Source of the DNA: Massilia violaceinigra
GTDB lineage: Bacteria; Pseudomonadota; Gammaproteobacteria; Burkholderiales; Burkholderiaceae_D
Assembly (NCBI RefSeq): GCF_002752675.1
Contig: NZ_CP024608.1
Span: forward strand, 2,542,001 to 2,606,000
DNA length: 64,000 nucleotides
Reading direction: 5' to 3'
The position numbers were made by a program, and so were the translations under genes. A model generated the notes under the pieces. The model saw only the letters and a program-made list of their open reading frames with translations. It searched no databases and was not told the origin of the DNA. The first letter of the stretch is position 1. Each line of letters starts with the position of its first letter. Positions 1 through 9,100 of the stretch are shown here, piece by piece.

Positions 1-1
1 C

Positions 2-736
2 GCGCCCGGCCGTACCGCGTCGAACATGATCACCTACATGAAGGAAACCGGCTTCACCAACAACGCCGCGCCGGTGGCCGAGGGCGCGCGCAAGCCGGAA
101 TCGACCATCACCCTGGCGCAATCCACTGCGCCAGTGGTCAAGCTGGCGCACTTCATGAAGGCGTCCACCGAGATCCTGGACGACTTCCCGGCGCTGCAAT
201 CATATATCGACGAGCGCCTGACCTATGGCTTGCGCCTGATCGAAGAAAATCAGCTGCTCAAGGGTTCGGGCGTCGGCAACAACCTGAACGGCCTTTACAC
301 CCAGGCGTCGGCCTACGTGGCGCCGATCACCATCACTGGTGCCACGCACATCGACATCCTGCGCCTGGCGCTCCTGCAGGCTGAGCTGGCCGAGTATCCA
401 GCGGATGGTCTGGTGCTGCATCCATCGAACTGGGCAGGCATCGAGCTGCTGAAGGACACCACCGGGCAGTACATCATCGGCAACCCGCAGGGCACGCTTT
501 CGCCGTCCTTGTGGGGCCGCCCTGTTGTGACCACGCAGGCAATGTCCATCGCGACGTTCCTGGCCGGCGCCTTCCGCATGGGCGCGCAGATCTTCGACCG
601 CCTGCTCGCCTCGGTCGCCATCGCCACGGAAAACGAAGACGATTTCGTGAACAACTTGATCACGATCCTGATCGAAGAGCGCCTGGCCCTGGTGGTCAAT
701 CGTCCCGAAGCGTTCGTAAAAGGCGCGCTGGCGTAA
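2..736 (+). CDS. Phage major capsid protein, HK97 fold (5' end missing)
   Basis: This is the C-terminal part of the phage coat protein that assembles the icosahedral head. The reading frame is open to the first bases of the window, so the true start lies to the left; the ATG at 26 is internal. Visible family features are the segment ending in FMKASTEILDDFP, the central STLIAL-like stretch with HPSNWAGIELLKD, the WGRPVV motif and the ending LVVNRPEAFVKG, all typical of HK97-type coat proteins. About 240 residues remain of a usual 380 to 420, so the N-terminal delta/scaffold region is outside the window. A small gene and the SGNH hydrolase follow closely, in the order usual for a head module. 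Confidence 0.9.
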   Translation, partial: APGRTASNMITYMKETGFTNNAAPVAEGARKPESTITLAQSTAPVVKLAHFMKASTEILDDFPALQSYIDERLTYGLRLIEENQLLKGSGVGNNLNGLYTQASAYVAPITITGATHIDILRLALLQAELAEYPADGLVLHPSNWAGIELLKDTTGQYIIGNPQGTLSPSLWGRPVVTTQAMSIATFLAGAFRMGAQIFDRLLASVAIATENEDDFVNNLITILIEERLALVVNRPEAFVKGALA

Positions 737-785
737 TCAACCCCGCCGGCGGCGCAACACGGCCGCCGGCCACCAGGAGAACGAC

Positions 786-1070
786 ATGGCAGTAACGAAA
801 ATCAAAGCGATCGACCAGTTCTCGCACGGCCGCCTGAGCATGGCCGCTGGCGACACAGACACGATCGAGCTGGTCGAGGCGCACGAGCTGGCAAAGGCGG
901 GTTTGGTCGAGATCGTCAAGGAGCGTCACACGCCAGCGGAAGCGAGCGAGCCAACGCCGCAGGCAGAAGCGGCCGACTCGCGTGATGCCGGCGCCAAGAT
1001 GGCGGCCGCACCTGAGAACAAGATGGATGACGCGGCCTTGAACAAAACCCACAAATCGAAGGCGAAATAA
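786..1070 (+). CDS. Small phage protein of the head module, unknown function
   Basis: A 94-residue protein preceded by a good ribosome binding site (AGGAG six bases upstream). The N-terminal half, about residues 1 to 50, looks like a small folded domain (MAVTKIKAIDQFSHGRLSMA, then an acidic ELVEAHELAKAGLVEIV stretch). The rest is rich in Ala, Glu and Lys and probably disordered. It lies between the capsid gene and the SGNH hydrolase gene, two bases before the latter, so it is cotranscribed with head genes. Small proteins at this position in HK97-like phages are often decoration or head-completion proteins, but I do not recognise a named family. Confidence 0.7.
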   Translation: MAVTKIKAIDQFSHGRLSMAAGDTDTIELVEAHELAKAGLVEIVKERHTPAEASEPTPQAEAADSRDAGAKMAAAPENKMDDAALNKTHKSKAK

Positions 1071-1072
1071 TC

Positions 1073-2905
1073 ATGTCGAAAACCATCCGCCTGCTTTCAA
1101 CGTACAAGGGCCATCGCCCCCAGACCATCCTGACGGTGGATGACGCGACGGCGACCGCGCTGCTGGCCGGCGGACTGAATGCAACCACCGATCTTACTGG
1201 CGGTGCTCGCTATGTGCCACCGATTCCTCCGCCACAAGTGCTGCCTGCCGCGTTTCAAATCGATGCCAACGGGGCCGTCTCCTTGGTCGGTGCCGGCTTC
1301 CAGGTAGCCGTGCCGACAGGTGGCACGCGCCGCCGCGCGGTATTTGTCGGCGATTCGTTGACGCAGCACGGCCAGCCCGGCAAGACCGGCCCCGAATACC
1401 AGCTGCAGTTTTCGATCACCACGATCACCAGCGCTGCCAATTTCGGCGGCATTACATGGATCGCTTACGCCATGGTAGACGGCCGGGCCAATGGTGGTGT
1501 TGCTCAAACTGTAGCGGGCAATCTTTTCACCGACAGCCGCGGCTGGGTTGCTTGGCAGGCCGCCGGCGACACCATCGGCCAGTATGTGGACGTAAGCGTC
1601 GGCGGTTGGCACTATCTGAAAAGCGGGGCATACGCAAATTCCGGCATCACCCTGGCCGTGCGTGGTGCGTCCGCGCCTGTGCCAAACGCCACCTCTGCTG
1701 TCCAAACTGCAGGATCTCCAATTACCAGCGACTACAACCTGATCGGCTATGTTGCATGGGTCGCCGGCGCGTTCGGGGATACGTTTTACGATTACGAAGC
1801 CTTCGCAATTGCTGGCGCCAGCTCGGCCGACATACTGAAGTTTGCGCCTCAGGCGTTTCTGCTGGACACCGAGGTTGCTGTGATCATGGGCGGCGTCAAT
1901 GACCTGCCGACCACCGACGCCGCATGCAACGTTACCGTCGCCAATCTCAAGGGAATAATTGACATTGCCTCCGCGAAGGCGCGCCGGGTCTATGTCCAAG
2001 AGATTTTCCCGAACCCATCGGCAACGCCGGCAATCGTTAAAAATCTGGCGTACGTTTCGCAGATGATCAAGGCATATTGCGCTACCAAGAAGAACGTCAA
2101 GTTCGTCAGCGCGTACGGCAAGATGGTGAACGCGAATACCTGGGTGGTCGGGTCGGGCGCCGGCGGCCGAGCCGGCGTGTTCAACCCTGCCGACAACCTG
2201 CACACGCAGCCCTACGGCGGATGGATCGGCGGCAGCGCAGTCGTCGACGCAATGTCCAAGGACTACCCGATCGAGGCCCCGGAATACACCACGCTGGATA
2301 CGTGGAATCCCGTTCTGCAAATTGGCTCGCTCAACACCAACCCGACGCTGAGAGGATCGGCTGGCGCGGGGTCTGGATCAAACGGTATTACCGGCCCTAT
2401 TCCTGACGGGTGGACCGGCGCGCGTAGTGGCGGCGGCGTGCAGGTCTGCGTGACCTCGTTTAAACCCGCTCCTGATGGCGGCTTGGATTTGTTCGCCATG
2501 GCAGTATCCGGAGCGGGCGCAGCGGGCGAGTACCACGAGATCAGCCAGATTGTTCCACTTCCCACGAACGTGACCGCGGGCGACTATGTGCAGCTGGTCG
2601 CTGAAACATGCATTCTTAGCACCACTGGAAATGGTATCGGCACCTTAACGATTTATGCAGCCGGTGGCGCCACTCAACTCCCATACCTGCTGCAAACATC
2701 GCGTGCGATCCAGACATTCACCACTGAGGCGCCAGTGCTCAAACTGCGCAGCTTCCCGATGGAGATACTGCAAGGCGTGACCTCCTTCACCATGCGGCTG
2801 CGGGTCGGGTGCGCTTACGCGGCGGGCGTCAGCGGCGCCGGCGAGATCGGCTTCCGTAAGTTCCGCTTCGAGAAGTGCGCGGCGCCGGTGTACGGGGTCC
2901 AGTGA
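1073..2905 (+). CDS. SGNH/GDSL-type hydrolase in the phage head module
   Basis: A 610-residue protein. Residues 1 to about 45 resemble the short capsid-adjacent phage peptides (YKGHRP then a TILTVDD.TATALLAGGL pattern). An SGNH hydrolase domain covers about 85 to 395: block I FVGDSL (Ser95), a Gly in AIAGASS (about 248), block III GGVND (Asn276), block V DNLH (Asp374, His377). The C-terminal 200 residues look like a beta-sandwich, possibly carbohydrate-binding. SGNH enzymes remove acyl groups from sugars or lipids. In phages they usually sit in tail spikes, so a position between capsid and connector genes is unusual. The stop overlaps the next start (TGATG). Fold assignment is fairly sure; substrate and location on the virion are unknown. 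Confidence 0.8.
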   Translation: MSKTIRLLSTYKGHRPQTILTVDDATATALLAGGLNATTDLTGGARYVPPIPPPQVLPAAFQIDANGAVSLVGAGFQVAVPTGGTRRRAVFVGDSLTQHGQPGKTGPEYQLQFSITTITSAANFGGITWIAYAMVDGRANGGVAQTVAGNLFTDSRGWVAWQAAGDTIGQYVDVSVGGWHYLKSGAYANSGITLAVRGASAPVPNATSAVQTAGSPITSDYNLIGYVAWVAGAFGDTFYDYEAFAIAGASSADILKFAPQAFLLDTEVAVIMGGVNDLPTTDAACNVTVANLKGIIDIASAKARRVYVQEIFPNPSATPAIVKNLAYVSQMIKAYCATKKNVKFVSAYGKMVNANTWVVGSGAGGRAGVFNPADNLHTQPYGGWIGGSAVVDAMSKDYPIEAPEYTTLDTWNPVLQIGSLNTNPTLRGSAGAGSGSNGITGPIPDGWTGARSGGGVQVCVTSFKPAPDGGLDLFAMAVSGAGAAGEYHEISQIVPLPTNVTAGDYVQLVAETCILSTTGNGIGTLTIYAAGGATQLPYLLQTSRAIQTFTTEAPVLKLRSFPMEILQGVTSFTMRLRVGCAYAAGVSGAGEIGFRKFRFEKCAAPVYGVQ

Positions 2906-3450
2906 TGGCGATTCGTCTAATTGCTCCTCCTGTCGCGATGGCCGTGTCAATGGCCGATGCGCGCGCGAGTGCGCGCGCCAACGGAAATGACCAGGACGCG
3001 GAAATCGAGATCCGCGTGCGCGCGCTGACCGCTGAGGCCGAGCACATCACCGGCCGCTCGATCATCAACTGCACGTATGCGGTGACGGCGCTAGGCTTCG
3101 CGGGGGTAATTCCCCTGCCGTCGTCGCCGCTGGTGGAAGTGGTCAGCCTGGAATACCTTGACGTCGACGGCGCCACGCAATCGCTGAGCGAAGACGTCTA
3201 TGTCGTCAACCGGTCTATCGAGCCCGGCTTTATCGCGCTTGCGGCCGGCGCCACATGGCCGGCTACCAAGCAGAGCCCGGAGGCGGTGACCCTGACCCTG
3301 ACCTGCGGATACGGACCCGACGAGACCAGCACGCCGGCGGCGTTCAAGGGCTACATCCTGGCCAAGGTGCGCGAGTACTTCGCGCCGGCCGGCACGCCGG
3401 AATCGCCGCACCTTATCCGAGGGCTCGACTGTTTGAAGGTGCATAGCTGA
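2905..3450 (+). CDS. Head-tail connector protein, gp6-like
   Basis: A 181-residue protein that most likely forms the adaptor ring under the portal (HK97 gp6 / SPP1 gp15 role). It shows the helical N-terminal pattern (ALTAEAEHITGRSI), the middle LPSSPLVEVVSLEYLDVDG segment typical of gp6-like adaptors, and the late helix AAFKGYILAKVREYFA. I chose the ATG at 2905, which overlaps the stop of the SGNH gene, over an in-frame upstream start inside that gene, because it gives the family-like beginning and tight coupling. It overlaps the next gene by one base. Confidence 0.75.
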   Translation: MAIRLIAPPVAMAVSMADARASARANGNDQDAEIEIRVRALTAEAEHITGRSIINCTYAVTALGFAGVIPLPSSPLVEVVSLEYLDVDGATQSLSEDVYVVNRSIEPGFIALAAGATWPATKQSPEAVTLTLTCGYGPDETSTPAAFKGYILAKVREYFAPAGTPESPHLIRGLDCLKVHS

Positions 3451-3797
3451 TGGCCGCCCCGTTCAAGTGCGACGAGAAGGTAACCGTGCAGCGTCGCACC
3501 ACCGTGACGGACCCCGACAGCGGCGTCGAGCTGGACGACTGGATCGACTTTCTGGTGCGGTACTGGGCACACGTGCAGGACACGCTGCCCAGTCGGTCGG
3601 AGTCGACCAAGAACGGCATGCATATGGCCACCCAGCCCGCTCGTATGCGTATGCAGGCCGCCGCAGCAGTCAACACCGAAATGCGCGTCATCCTGCACAG
3701 CCGCGGCGACCGCGTCGCACAGATTATCTCGGGTCCGGCGATGCTGGATGACCGAGTCCACTACGAATTTATGATCGAAGGGTTCAAGCATGGCTGA
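3450..3797 (+). CDS. Phage head-tail adaptor (head closure) protein
   Basis: A 115-residue protein of the phage head-tail joining family (SPP1 gp16-like head closure). It has the usual compact beta-barrel pattern: CDEKVTVQRRTTVTDPDSG, then YWAHVQDTLPSRS, the basic ARMRMQ segment, and the ending GDRVAQIISGPAMLDDRVHYEFM, where such proteins carry an I.GP...R..Y motif. Length agrees with the family (100 to 120). Start and stop overlap both neighbours, as in a compact morphogenesis operon. Confidence 0.8.
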   Translation: MAAPFKCDEKVTVQRRTTVTDPDSGVELDDWIDFLVRYWAHVQDTLPSRSESTKNGMHMATQPARMRMQAAAAVNTEMRVILHSRGDRVAQIISGPAMLDDRVHYEFMIEGFKHG

Positions 3798-4272
3798 TTC
3801 AAACATTCGCGGCGGCCGCGAGCTGTCGGCCCTCCTCTCGACGTTGCCAGCAAAGTTGGAGAAAAACGTCATGAGGTCCGCGCTGCGCGCCGGCGCTGTC
3901 GTGATCCGGGAGGAGGCGAAGGCCAATGTGCCCGTTGATCAAGGGCTGCTGAAAAAAAGCATTCGCGTGTCCACTGGCGCGAAGCGTGGCGTTCTTACAG
4001 CCACAGTAAAGGCCGGCGGACGCATGGCGCCACACGCGCACCTGGTCGAGTATGGAACGCGGCCGCACAAAATCGAGCCGACTAACGCCGAAGCCCTTTC
4101 GATCAGCGGCACGCCGTTTCGCTCGGTCGAGCACCCGGGCGCGCGGCCTCAACCGTTCATGCGTCCAGCCTTGGACGCAACAGCGCCCCAGGCGATCGAG
4201 GCGGTCGCAGCCCAGGTGCGCAAGCGCTTGACTGCAGCAGGCATCAACGTCCCCGCGCCGGCGGCCGAATGA
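3790..4272 (+). CDS. HK97 gp10-like tail protein
   Basis: A 160-residue protein of the HK97 gp10 family, small tail proteins acting at the neck or tail junction. Recognisable parts are the N-terminal helix region (ALLSTLPAKLEKNVMRSALRAGA), the central AKANVPVDQGLLKKSI motif that defines the family, HAHLVEYGTRPHK, and the ending QPFMRPALDATAPQAIEAV. It overlaps the adaptor gene by eight bases and the following tail terminator gene by four (ATGA). Confidence 0.9.
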   Translation: MADSNIRGGRELSALLSTLPAKLEKNVMRSALRAGAVVIREEAKANVPVDQGLLKKSIRVSTGAKRGVLTATVKAGGRMAPHAHLVEYGTRPHKIEPTNAEALSISGTPFRSVEHPGARPQPFMRPALDATAPQAIEAVAAQVRKRLTAAGINVPAPAAE

Positions 4273-4673
4273 GCGACTGGAAGATTATCCGTGCGCTGCT
4301 CGCTGCCGACGCGCCGCTGGCGGCCGTCGTCGGGGCGCGCATCGTCGCCGGCACGTTGAAGTCCACGGTGATCTTGCCCGCGCTGTCGATCCAGTCGGTA
4401 TCGAACATACCGCACGGCCGCGTCGCAGACACAGCAACAACCGTGCTGACGACCAGCCGGACCCAGGTGACCGTACATGCCAAGAATATCGGACAGCAGG
4501 CCGAAATCATTCGCCTGGTCGGCAGCGCAATTCGCGGCGGGCGGCGCGTGGTAGCCGGCATCCTTGTTGCCGGTATTCAGCGGGACATTATCGGCCCGGA
4601 CCTGAGCGACGAGAACGCCGGAATCTTCGAGCAGACCCGGGATTTCCGCGTCACGTATTTCGACCCGATTTAA
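4269..4673 (+). CDS. Tail terminator / DUF3168-type tail completion protein
   Basis: A 134-residue protein in the slot and size range of tail terminator proteins (lambda gpU role), which cap the tail tube and join it to the head. It starts with a short helix (IIRALLAADAPLAAVVG), followed by beta strands (ALSIQSVSN, TQVTVHAKN) and ends RDFRVTYFDP, the pattern of DUF3168 proteins. It is coupled to the gp10-like gene by ATGA overlap and followed by a hairpin before the tube gene. Confidence 0.75.
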   Translation: MSDWKIIRALLAADAPLAAVVGARIVAGTLKSTVILPALSIQSVSNIPHGRVADTATTVLTTSRTQVTVHAKNIGQQAEIIRLVGSAIRGGRRVVAGILVAGIQRDIIGPDLSDENAGIFEQTRDFRVTYFDPI

Positions 4674-4680
4674 GTTTTTT

Positions 4681-4717
4681 AACCTGCCTGCCTGAGCATT
4701 CCGCCCGGCAGGTTTTT
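4681..4717 (+). terminator. Hairpin with T run before the tail tube gene
   Basis: An AACCTGCC arm and a GGCAGGTT arm enclose an 18-base loop and run into TTTTT. It lies between the tail terminator gene and the tail tube gene. The long loop makes termination only partial at best; it may separate expression of the highly made tube protein from upstream genes. Confidence 0.4.
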
Positions 4718-4735
4718 GCATTGAAAGGCAATATC

Positions 4736-5194
4736 ATGAGCGGTGAAAATGTTACGACCGTCGCGGAAAGTTCCCTGTGGGTTTCCGTGGCAGCACCAGC
4801 AACCTACAACGCGGCCGGCTTTCTCGCGCTGACCTGGACCAAGATCGGCGAGATCACGAACATGGGCTCGGTCACCGGCCGCGCCTATAACAATTCGACG
4901 CATGCCCCGGTCGACACCGCGCAGCAGATTCAGAAGAAGGCCAGCTACACCCTGGGCGAATCCGAATTCATGATGGGCTGGGACGAAGAAGACGAAGGCC
5001 AGATCATCGTCGACGACGCCAGCCGCACGTACGACATCCTGTCGTTCAAGCTGATCAAACAGGACGGCGCGTTGCGCTACTTCACCGCCCAGGTGTCGAA
5101 GTTCGTCGAGAACAACGGTGCGGTCGACGACATCGTCCAGGGCGCCCTGACGCTGCTGCGCCAGAAAGACACCATCCGCGTCGCCGCAATCTAA
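4736..5194 (+). CDS. Major tail (tube) protein
   Basis: A 152-residue protein in the position and size of siphovirus tube subunits (lambda gpV-like). It begins with SGENVTTVAESSLWVSVAAP and contains TWTKIGEITNMGSVTGRAYN, where tube proteins typically have an I.G...I.....GS.....DVT pattern, followed by strands ending in DTIRVAAI. I chose the ATG at 4736, which has GAAAGG upstream, over a start five codons earlier. It is followed by the tail chaperone genes and tape measure gene, which supports the call. Confidence 0.8.
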   Translation: MSGENVTTVAESSLWVSVAAPATYNAAGFLALTWTKIGEITNMGSVTGRAYNNSTHAPVDTAQQIQKKASYTLGESEFMMGWDEEDEGQIIVDDASRTYDILSFKLIKQDGALRYFTAQVSKFVENNGAVDDIVQGALTLLRQKDTIRVAAI

Positions 5195-5244
5195 CCATCA
5201 ACGGCCATCCGGCCATCAACAGCACCGGCTCGGCGACTGTCTCC

Positions 5245-5292
5245 TTTCGTGGGGAGCGGTTGCCGCGCGCGGGCATTTTTCTACCCACGAAA
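5245..5292 (+). promoter_or_regulatory. Inverted repeat before the tail chaperone start
   Basis: TTTCGTGGG (5245-5253) and CCCACGAAA (5284-5292) form a perfect nine-base-pair stem around a GC-rich 30-base loop. The right arm touches the AAAAGG ribosome binding site of the chaperone gene that starts at 5303. The structure could limit ribosome access. Function is inferred only from position. Confidence 0.35.
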
Positions 5293-5302
5293 AGGAATCA
5301 CC

Positions 5303-5725
5303 ATGTTCAATCTGAAAAATCTGGCCATCGCCGCTACCGCTGACATGCCTGTCCGTGACGCATCGGGCGAGGCGCAGTTCAACGAAAAGGGCGAGCCGCT
5401 GACCATCACCCTGCAAAGCCCCGGCACTAAGGAATTCCAGAAGGCCAAGCACGCCGCCGATGAGCGCAACAGCACCCGCGTGTTCAGCCGCATGCAAGGC
5501 AAGTCGGAGAGCAAGCAGTCGGCCGATGACAAGAATATCGAGCGCGCCGAGTTTCTGGCCGCCGTGACCGCGTCGTTTAACGGCGGTGCTGGCTTGGACG
5601 GCAAAAAGGGCTTCGAGCTGTTCAAGGCAACGTACGCCGACATCGAAATCGGCCACATTGCCGACGACGCTGAAAAGTTTCTCGGTGACCGTGGAAATTT
5701 CAAAAAGCCCTCGCCGACTGTCTGA
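5303..5725 (+). CDS. Phage tail assembly chaperone (lambda gpG role)
   Basis: A 140-residue protein expected to coat the tape measure protein during tail assembly. It begins MFNLKNLAIAATADMPV after AAAAGG and matches the class in size and in lying directly before the tape measure gene. Features are a beta-rich N-terminus (PLTITLQSPGTKEF), then a helical part (ERAEFLAAVTASFNG, KKGFELFKATYADIEIGHIADDAEKFLGDR). Near its 3' end lies a canonical slippery heptamer, and the -1 frame continues open for about 140 codons, so a longer fusion product is expected, as for lambda gpGT. Confidence 0.8.
   Translation: MFNLKNLAIAATADMPVRDASGEAQFNEKGEPLTITLQSPGTKEFQKAKHAADERNSTRVFSRMQGKSESKQSADDKNIERAEFLAAVTASFNGGAGLDGKKGFELFKATYADIEIGHIADDAEKFLGDRGNFKKPSPTV
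5695..5701 (+). promoter_or_regulatory. Candidate programmed -1 ribosomal frameshift site (A AAT TTC)
   Basis: The heptamer is in the correct phase of the upstream gene: zero-frame codons AAT and TTC preceded by A, so both tRNAs can re-pair one base back. It lies inside the short window (5689-5722) where both frames are open. A possible downstream stem pairs GTCTG (5720-5724) with CAGAC (5740-5744). Siphoviruses commonly use such a shift to make the second tail chaperone. Confidence 0.75.
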
Positions 5726-6132
5726 GCCTGTACGTCCGGCAGACGGCGTGGCTTCACGCGGTGCCGGACCCTCCTGGCAAGAAGCCTGCGGGGGCGCAGC
5801 TCTCCCGGCTGGACCGCTACAAGCGCGACAAAGTCCAGCCGGACATGCCACCAATCGACGGTGGCGAGTACCTGATCAATTATTTTTGGGAAGTCGGCCC
5901 TGTCATGGCGGGGATGGATGGCCCGGTCGTTATTTCGCAGGCCGAGATCCGGGCATGGCAGGAGAACGCCGGGATCGACCTGCAGCCATGGCAGGCCGGC
6001 CTGCTCCGACGTTTGTCGCAGGATTACCTGGCGCAGTCCCACGCGGCGAAGGATTCGGCCTGCAAGCCGCCGTACGGCGAGCTGTACCGATCCCCTAACC
6101 TTTCCAAGCTGATCGACGCCGCGCTCGACTAG
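5701..6132 (+). CDS. Tail chaperone T extension, reached by -1 frameshift
   Basis: This frame is the likely C-terminal extension of the preceding chaperone (lambda gpGT role), binding the tape measure protein and tail tube subunits. The frame is open upstream of its only early start-like codon (GTG at 5761) back to 5689, and the bases before that GTG encode sensible protein (LSLYVRQTAWLHAV), arguing against independent initiation. Typical segments of such proteins are visible: GEYLINYFWEVGPV, ISQAEIRAWQENAGIDLQPWQA and LLRRLSQDYL. It ends just before the tape measure gene. Confidence 0.7.
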   Translation, partial: QKALADCLSLYVRQTAWLHAVPDPPGKKPAGAQLSRLDRYKRDKVQPDMPPIDGGEYLINYFWEVGPVMAGMDGPVVISQAEIRAWQENAGIDLQPWQAGLLRRLSQDYLAQSHAAKDSACKPPYGELYRSPNLSKLIDAALD

Positions 6133-6142
6133 CGCATAACCC

Positions 6143-6165
6143 GCCACCTCCTGGTGGCTCTTTTT
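6143..6165 (+). terminator. Rho-independent terminator-like hairpin before the tape measure gene
   Basis: GCCACC (6143-6148) and GGTGGC (6153-6158) form a six-pair stem with a four-base loop, followed by TCTTTTT. It lies between the chaperone stop and the tape measure start, so it may lower tape measure expression. A nearly identical arm sequence forms the hairpin at 13425-13448. Confidence 0.65.
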
Positions 6166-6177
6166 ACTGAGGAAGCC

Positions 6178-9100
6178 ATGCTCGCTGGCCAGCTCGAAAT
6201 TCAACTGATGGCCGACGTCGCCAGGATCCGCACCGACATGGACCAGGCACGCCGCACGGTCGAGGACAACACGACGCGTATGGCGAAGGCAGCCGACATG
6301 GCCAAGACGGCGCTCGGCGCCATTGCGGGCGCCCTGTCGGTCGCGGCGTTCGCAGGAATGATCAAGGGATCGCTCGATGCGATCGATAGCCTGACTGATC
6401 TCAGCACGCGCACCAGAATTACGGTTGAAGACCTGGCGGGCCTGAGCTACGGCGCCAAGCTTTCGGGGACGGATCTGGAAAAAGCCGCGGCCTCGATCAC
6501 GAAGCTTGCAACGAATATGGGCGCCGACGCGGATAAATTCTCAAAGCTGGGCGTTACGGCCAAGGAGCCGATTGAAGCCTTCAAACAATTCGCCACCGTC
6601 TTCAAGAATATAGAAGACCCCCAGCAGCGCGCGGCGCTCGGGGCGGCCGTCCTGGGTAAATCCTGGCAGGACGCCGCGGTGTTGCTGGACGAAGGCGGAG
6701 AAGGAATAGCCGAGTTGGTCAAGCGGGGACAGCAGCTGTCGGGCATCACGACTCAAAGCTCGGCAGATGCAGCCGCGTTTAACGACATGCTGGACGAATT
6801 CGGCGCAATTGCGGCCGGCGCAGGCGCGCGTGTAGCAACGGGCCTCCTGCCAATGTTGAATTTGCTTGCAGGGGATCTTCTCAAGACTGCGGAAGGCGCT
6901 GAAGAGGTCGGAAATTCTTTCAGCCCTTTGACGGAGACGTTCCGCGCCTTGGTCATCCTGGGCGGCAATGTCGCGTTTGTATTCAAAACCATCGGCAACG
7001 ATATCGGCGGCATCGCCGCGTCCGTCGCATCGCTTGTCACCCTGGACTTTGACGCGCTCAAGAACATCGACAAAACGATGAAGGAGGACGCCACCAGCGG
7101 CCGTGCGGCTTTTGACGCCTGGGAAAAGCGTTGGCTTGAAGTCGGGAAAACGGCCAAAAAGGTAGAGGCCGAGGTCCAGGCCAGCAGCCAAGCGGAGAGA
7201 GACGCAGCGGCAGAGCGGGCCGCCGCATATCTCAAGGACGCCGAACTTAAAGCGGCAGCAGAGAAGAAGACCGCCGAGGCAGCCGCGCAGGCAAAACGCA
7301 TTGCCGCCGAGGCAAAGCGGGAACGGGACGCTGCAGCAAAAAGAGCGGCACAAGAGAGCGCCGCCGCAATAAAGCAGGCGAACGATTTTATCGAAGCCCT
7401 GAAAGTGGAAGCCAGCCAGGTCGGTTTGGGCTCCGACCAGCTCAAAATGATGGCAGCGGCGCGCGCAGCAGCAGTCGCGCCCACCGCCGAGTTGCGTACG
7501 AAAATCATGGAAGAAGCGCTCGCGCTCGATATCGCCACGAAGGCAGCAAAAGCCAAAGCCGACGCAGACCAGGTTATGGCCCAGGCTCGCGCCAACTCCG
7601 ACAGCGAAGTCGCGGCTATCAATTCCGAAACCGAGGCGCTCTTAACAAAAATCCGGACACACGGCATGCTCCCCGAGGCAATCACGCTGGCGCGAATCGC
7701 GGAGCTCGAAGCGGCCAAACAGGCGGCCGTTCTCACCGAAGAGGGCATTGCCGACATTCAGCGTCGCATCGATGCGCTCAAGGGCTTGGCCGACGCACAG
7801 GTTGGCGCGGGCGCGCTCGGCGATGCGCCTGGCCTTACCCAGGCAAAGGAACTGCTCGAAGTAATGGCGGAGTTGGACGAAGCCACAAAGTCGGCGGCGG
7901 CCGGCATGGCCGCATCCTTCGGCAAGATCGGCTCTGCCATCGGGGGCCTGACCACCGCGCTGTCGGGCTACGGCCGCGCTCAGGCGGCGATCGCCGCGCA
8001 GCTGGCCGCTGTCAAGGACGACAAGCGCAACAGCCCGGAGACCGTGCTGAAGGCCGAAATTGCGGCCGCCAAGCAGTCCGCCCAGGCGCGCGTGAAGTCG
8101 TACGGCGATATGGCGAATGCGGCCAAGGGGTTCTTCAAGGATAACAGCACCGGCTACAAGGTGATGGAGGGCGCCGAGAAGGCTTTCCGCGCCACCGAAA
8201 TGGCCATGGCTATCGAAACGATGTTGACCAAGAGCGGGCTGCTGACAGCCTTCACGAGCCTGTTCGTCACGAGCCGGGCGACCGAGTTGGCGGCTGACGA
8301 CGCTGCGACCGGAAAGTCGATCATCAATTCCGGATTGCGCGCCGCGGCGGATGGAGTTGCCGCGTTCGCCAAGACGCTTGCCTCGCTTCCATTTCCATAC
8401 AATGTTGCCGCCGGCGCCGCAGTAATCGCACTGCTCGCCGGCGTCGGGGTGGCTATGTCCGGCGGTGGCGGTGGCGGCGGTGGTGGTATGGCCGCCGCAG
8501 ATGTGCAGAAAAAGCAGGGTACCGGTGGCGTGTTCGGTGACAAGGACGCGCGGTCCGCGTCAATCGAGCGGTCGTTAGAAATGCTGGAGGCCAATTCTGG
8601 CAACTTGATCCCGCTCAACCAGGGCATGCTGTCCGCTCTGCGCTCGATCGAGGCATCCATGAAAGGGCTGACCAACCTCATCGTGCGCGCGCCGGGCGTG
8701 GTCGACGGGTCGAATATGGGAATCCAGACGGGCGTGAAGCAGAACGGCCAGGCCATCGTCAATTCGCAATTACTGGGGAGTAGCATCAATCCGTTGGCCT
8801 CGGTGATGCAAAAAGTTGCGTCCTTTATTTTCGGGAAGGTCACAACCACGATCGTGGACAGCGGCATCCTGTTCGGGGGCCGGGTAAATGACCTGCAGGC
8901 CGGCGCCGGCTATGAGCAATACGCCAGCGTGGACACGAAGAAAAAAGGCCTGTTCGGCTCATCGACCAAGAATTCCACGAACACGCAGGGTCTTGATCCC
9001 GCGCTCGCCAGTCAGTTTGCGCGGATTTTCACCGACGTCGAAACGGCGCTGGGTAGCGCTGCGGAATCGCTCGGCGTGCGCGTCGAGCACGTGACGGCCA

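Noticed and set aside
26..28. ATG as start of the capsid gene
   Set aside because: The frame is open upstream to the window edge and the capsid N-terminal region is missing, so this is an internal Met.
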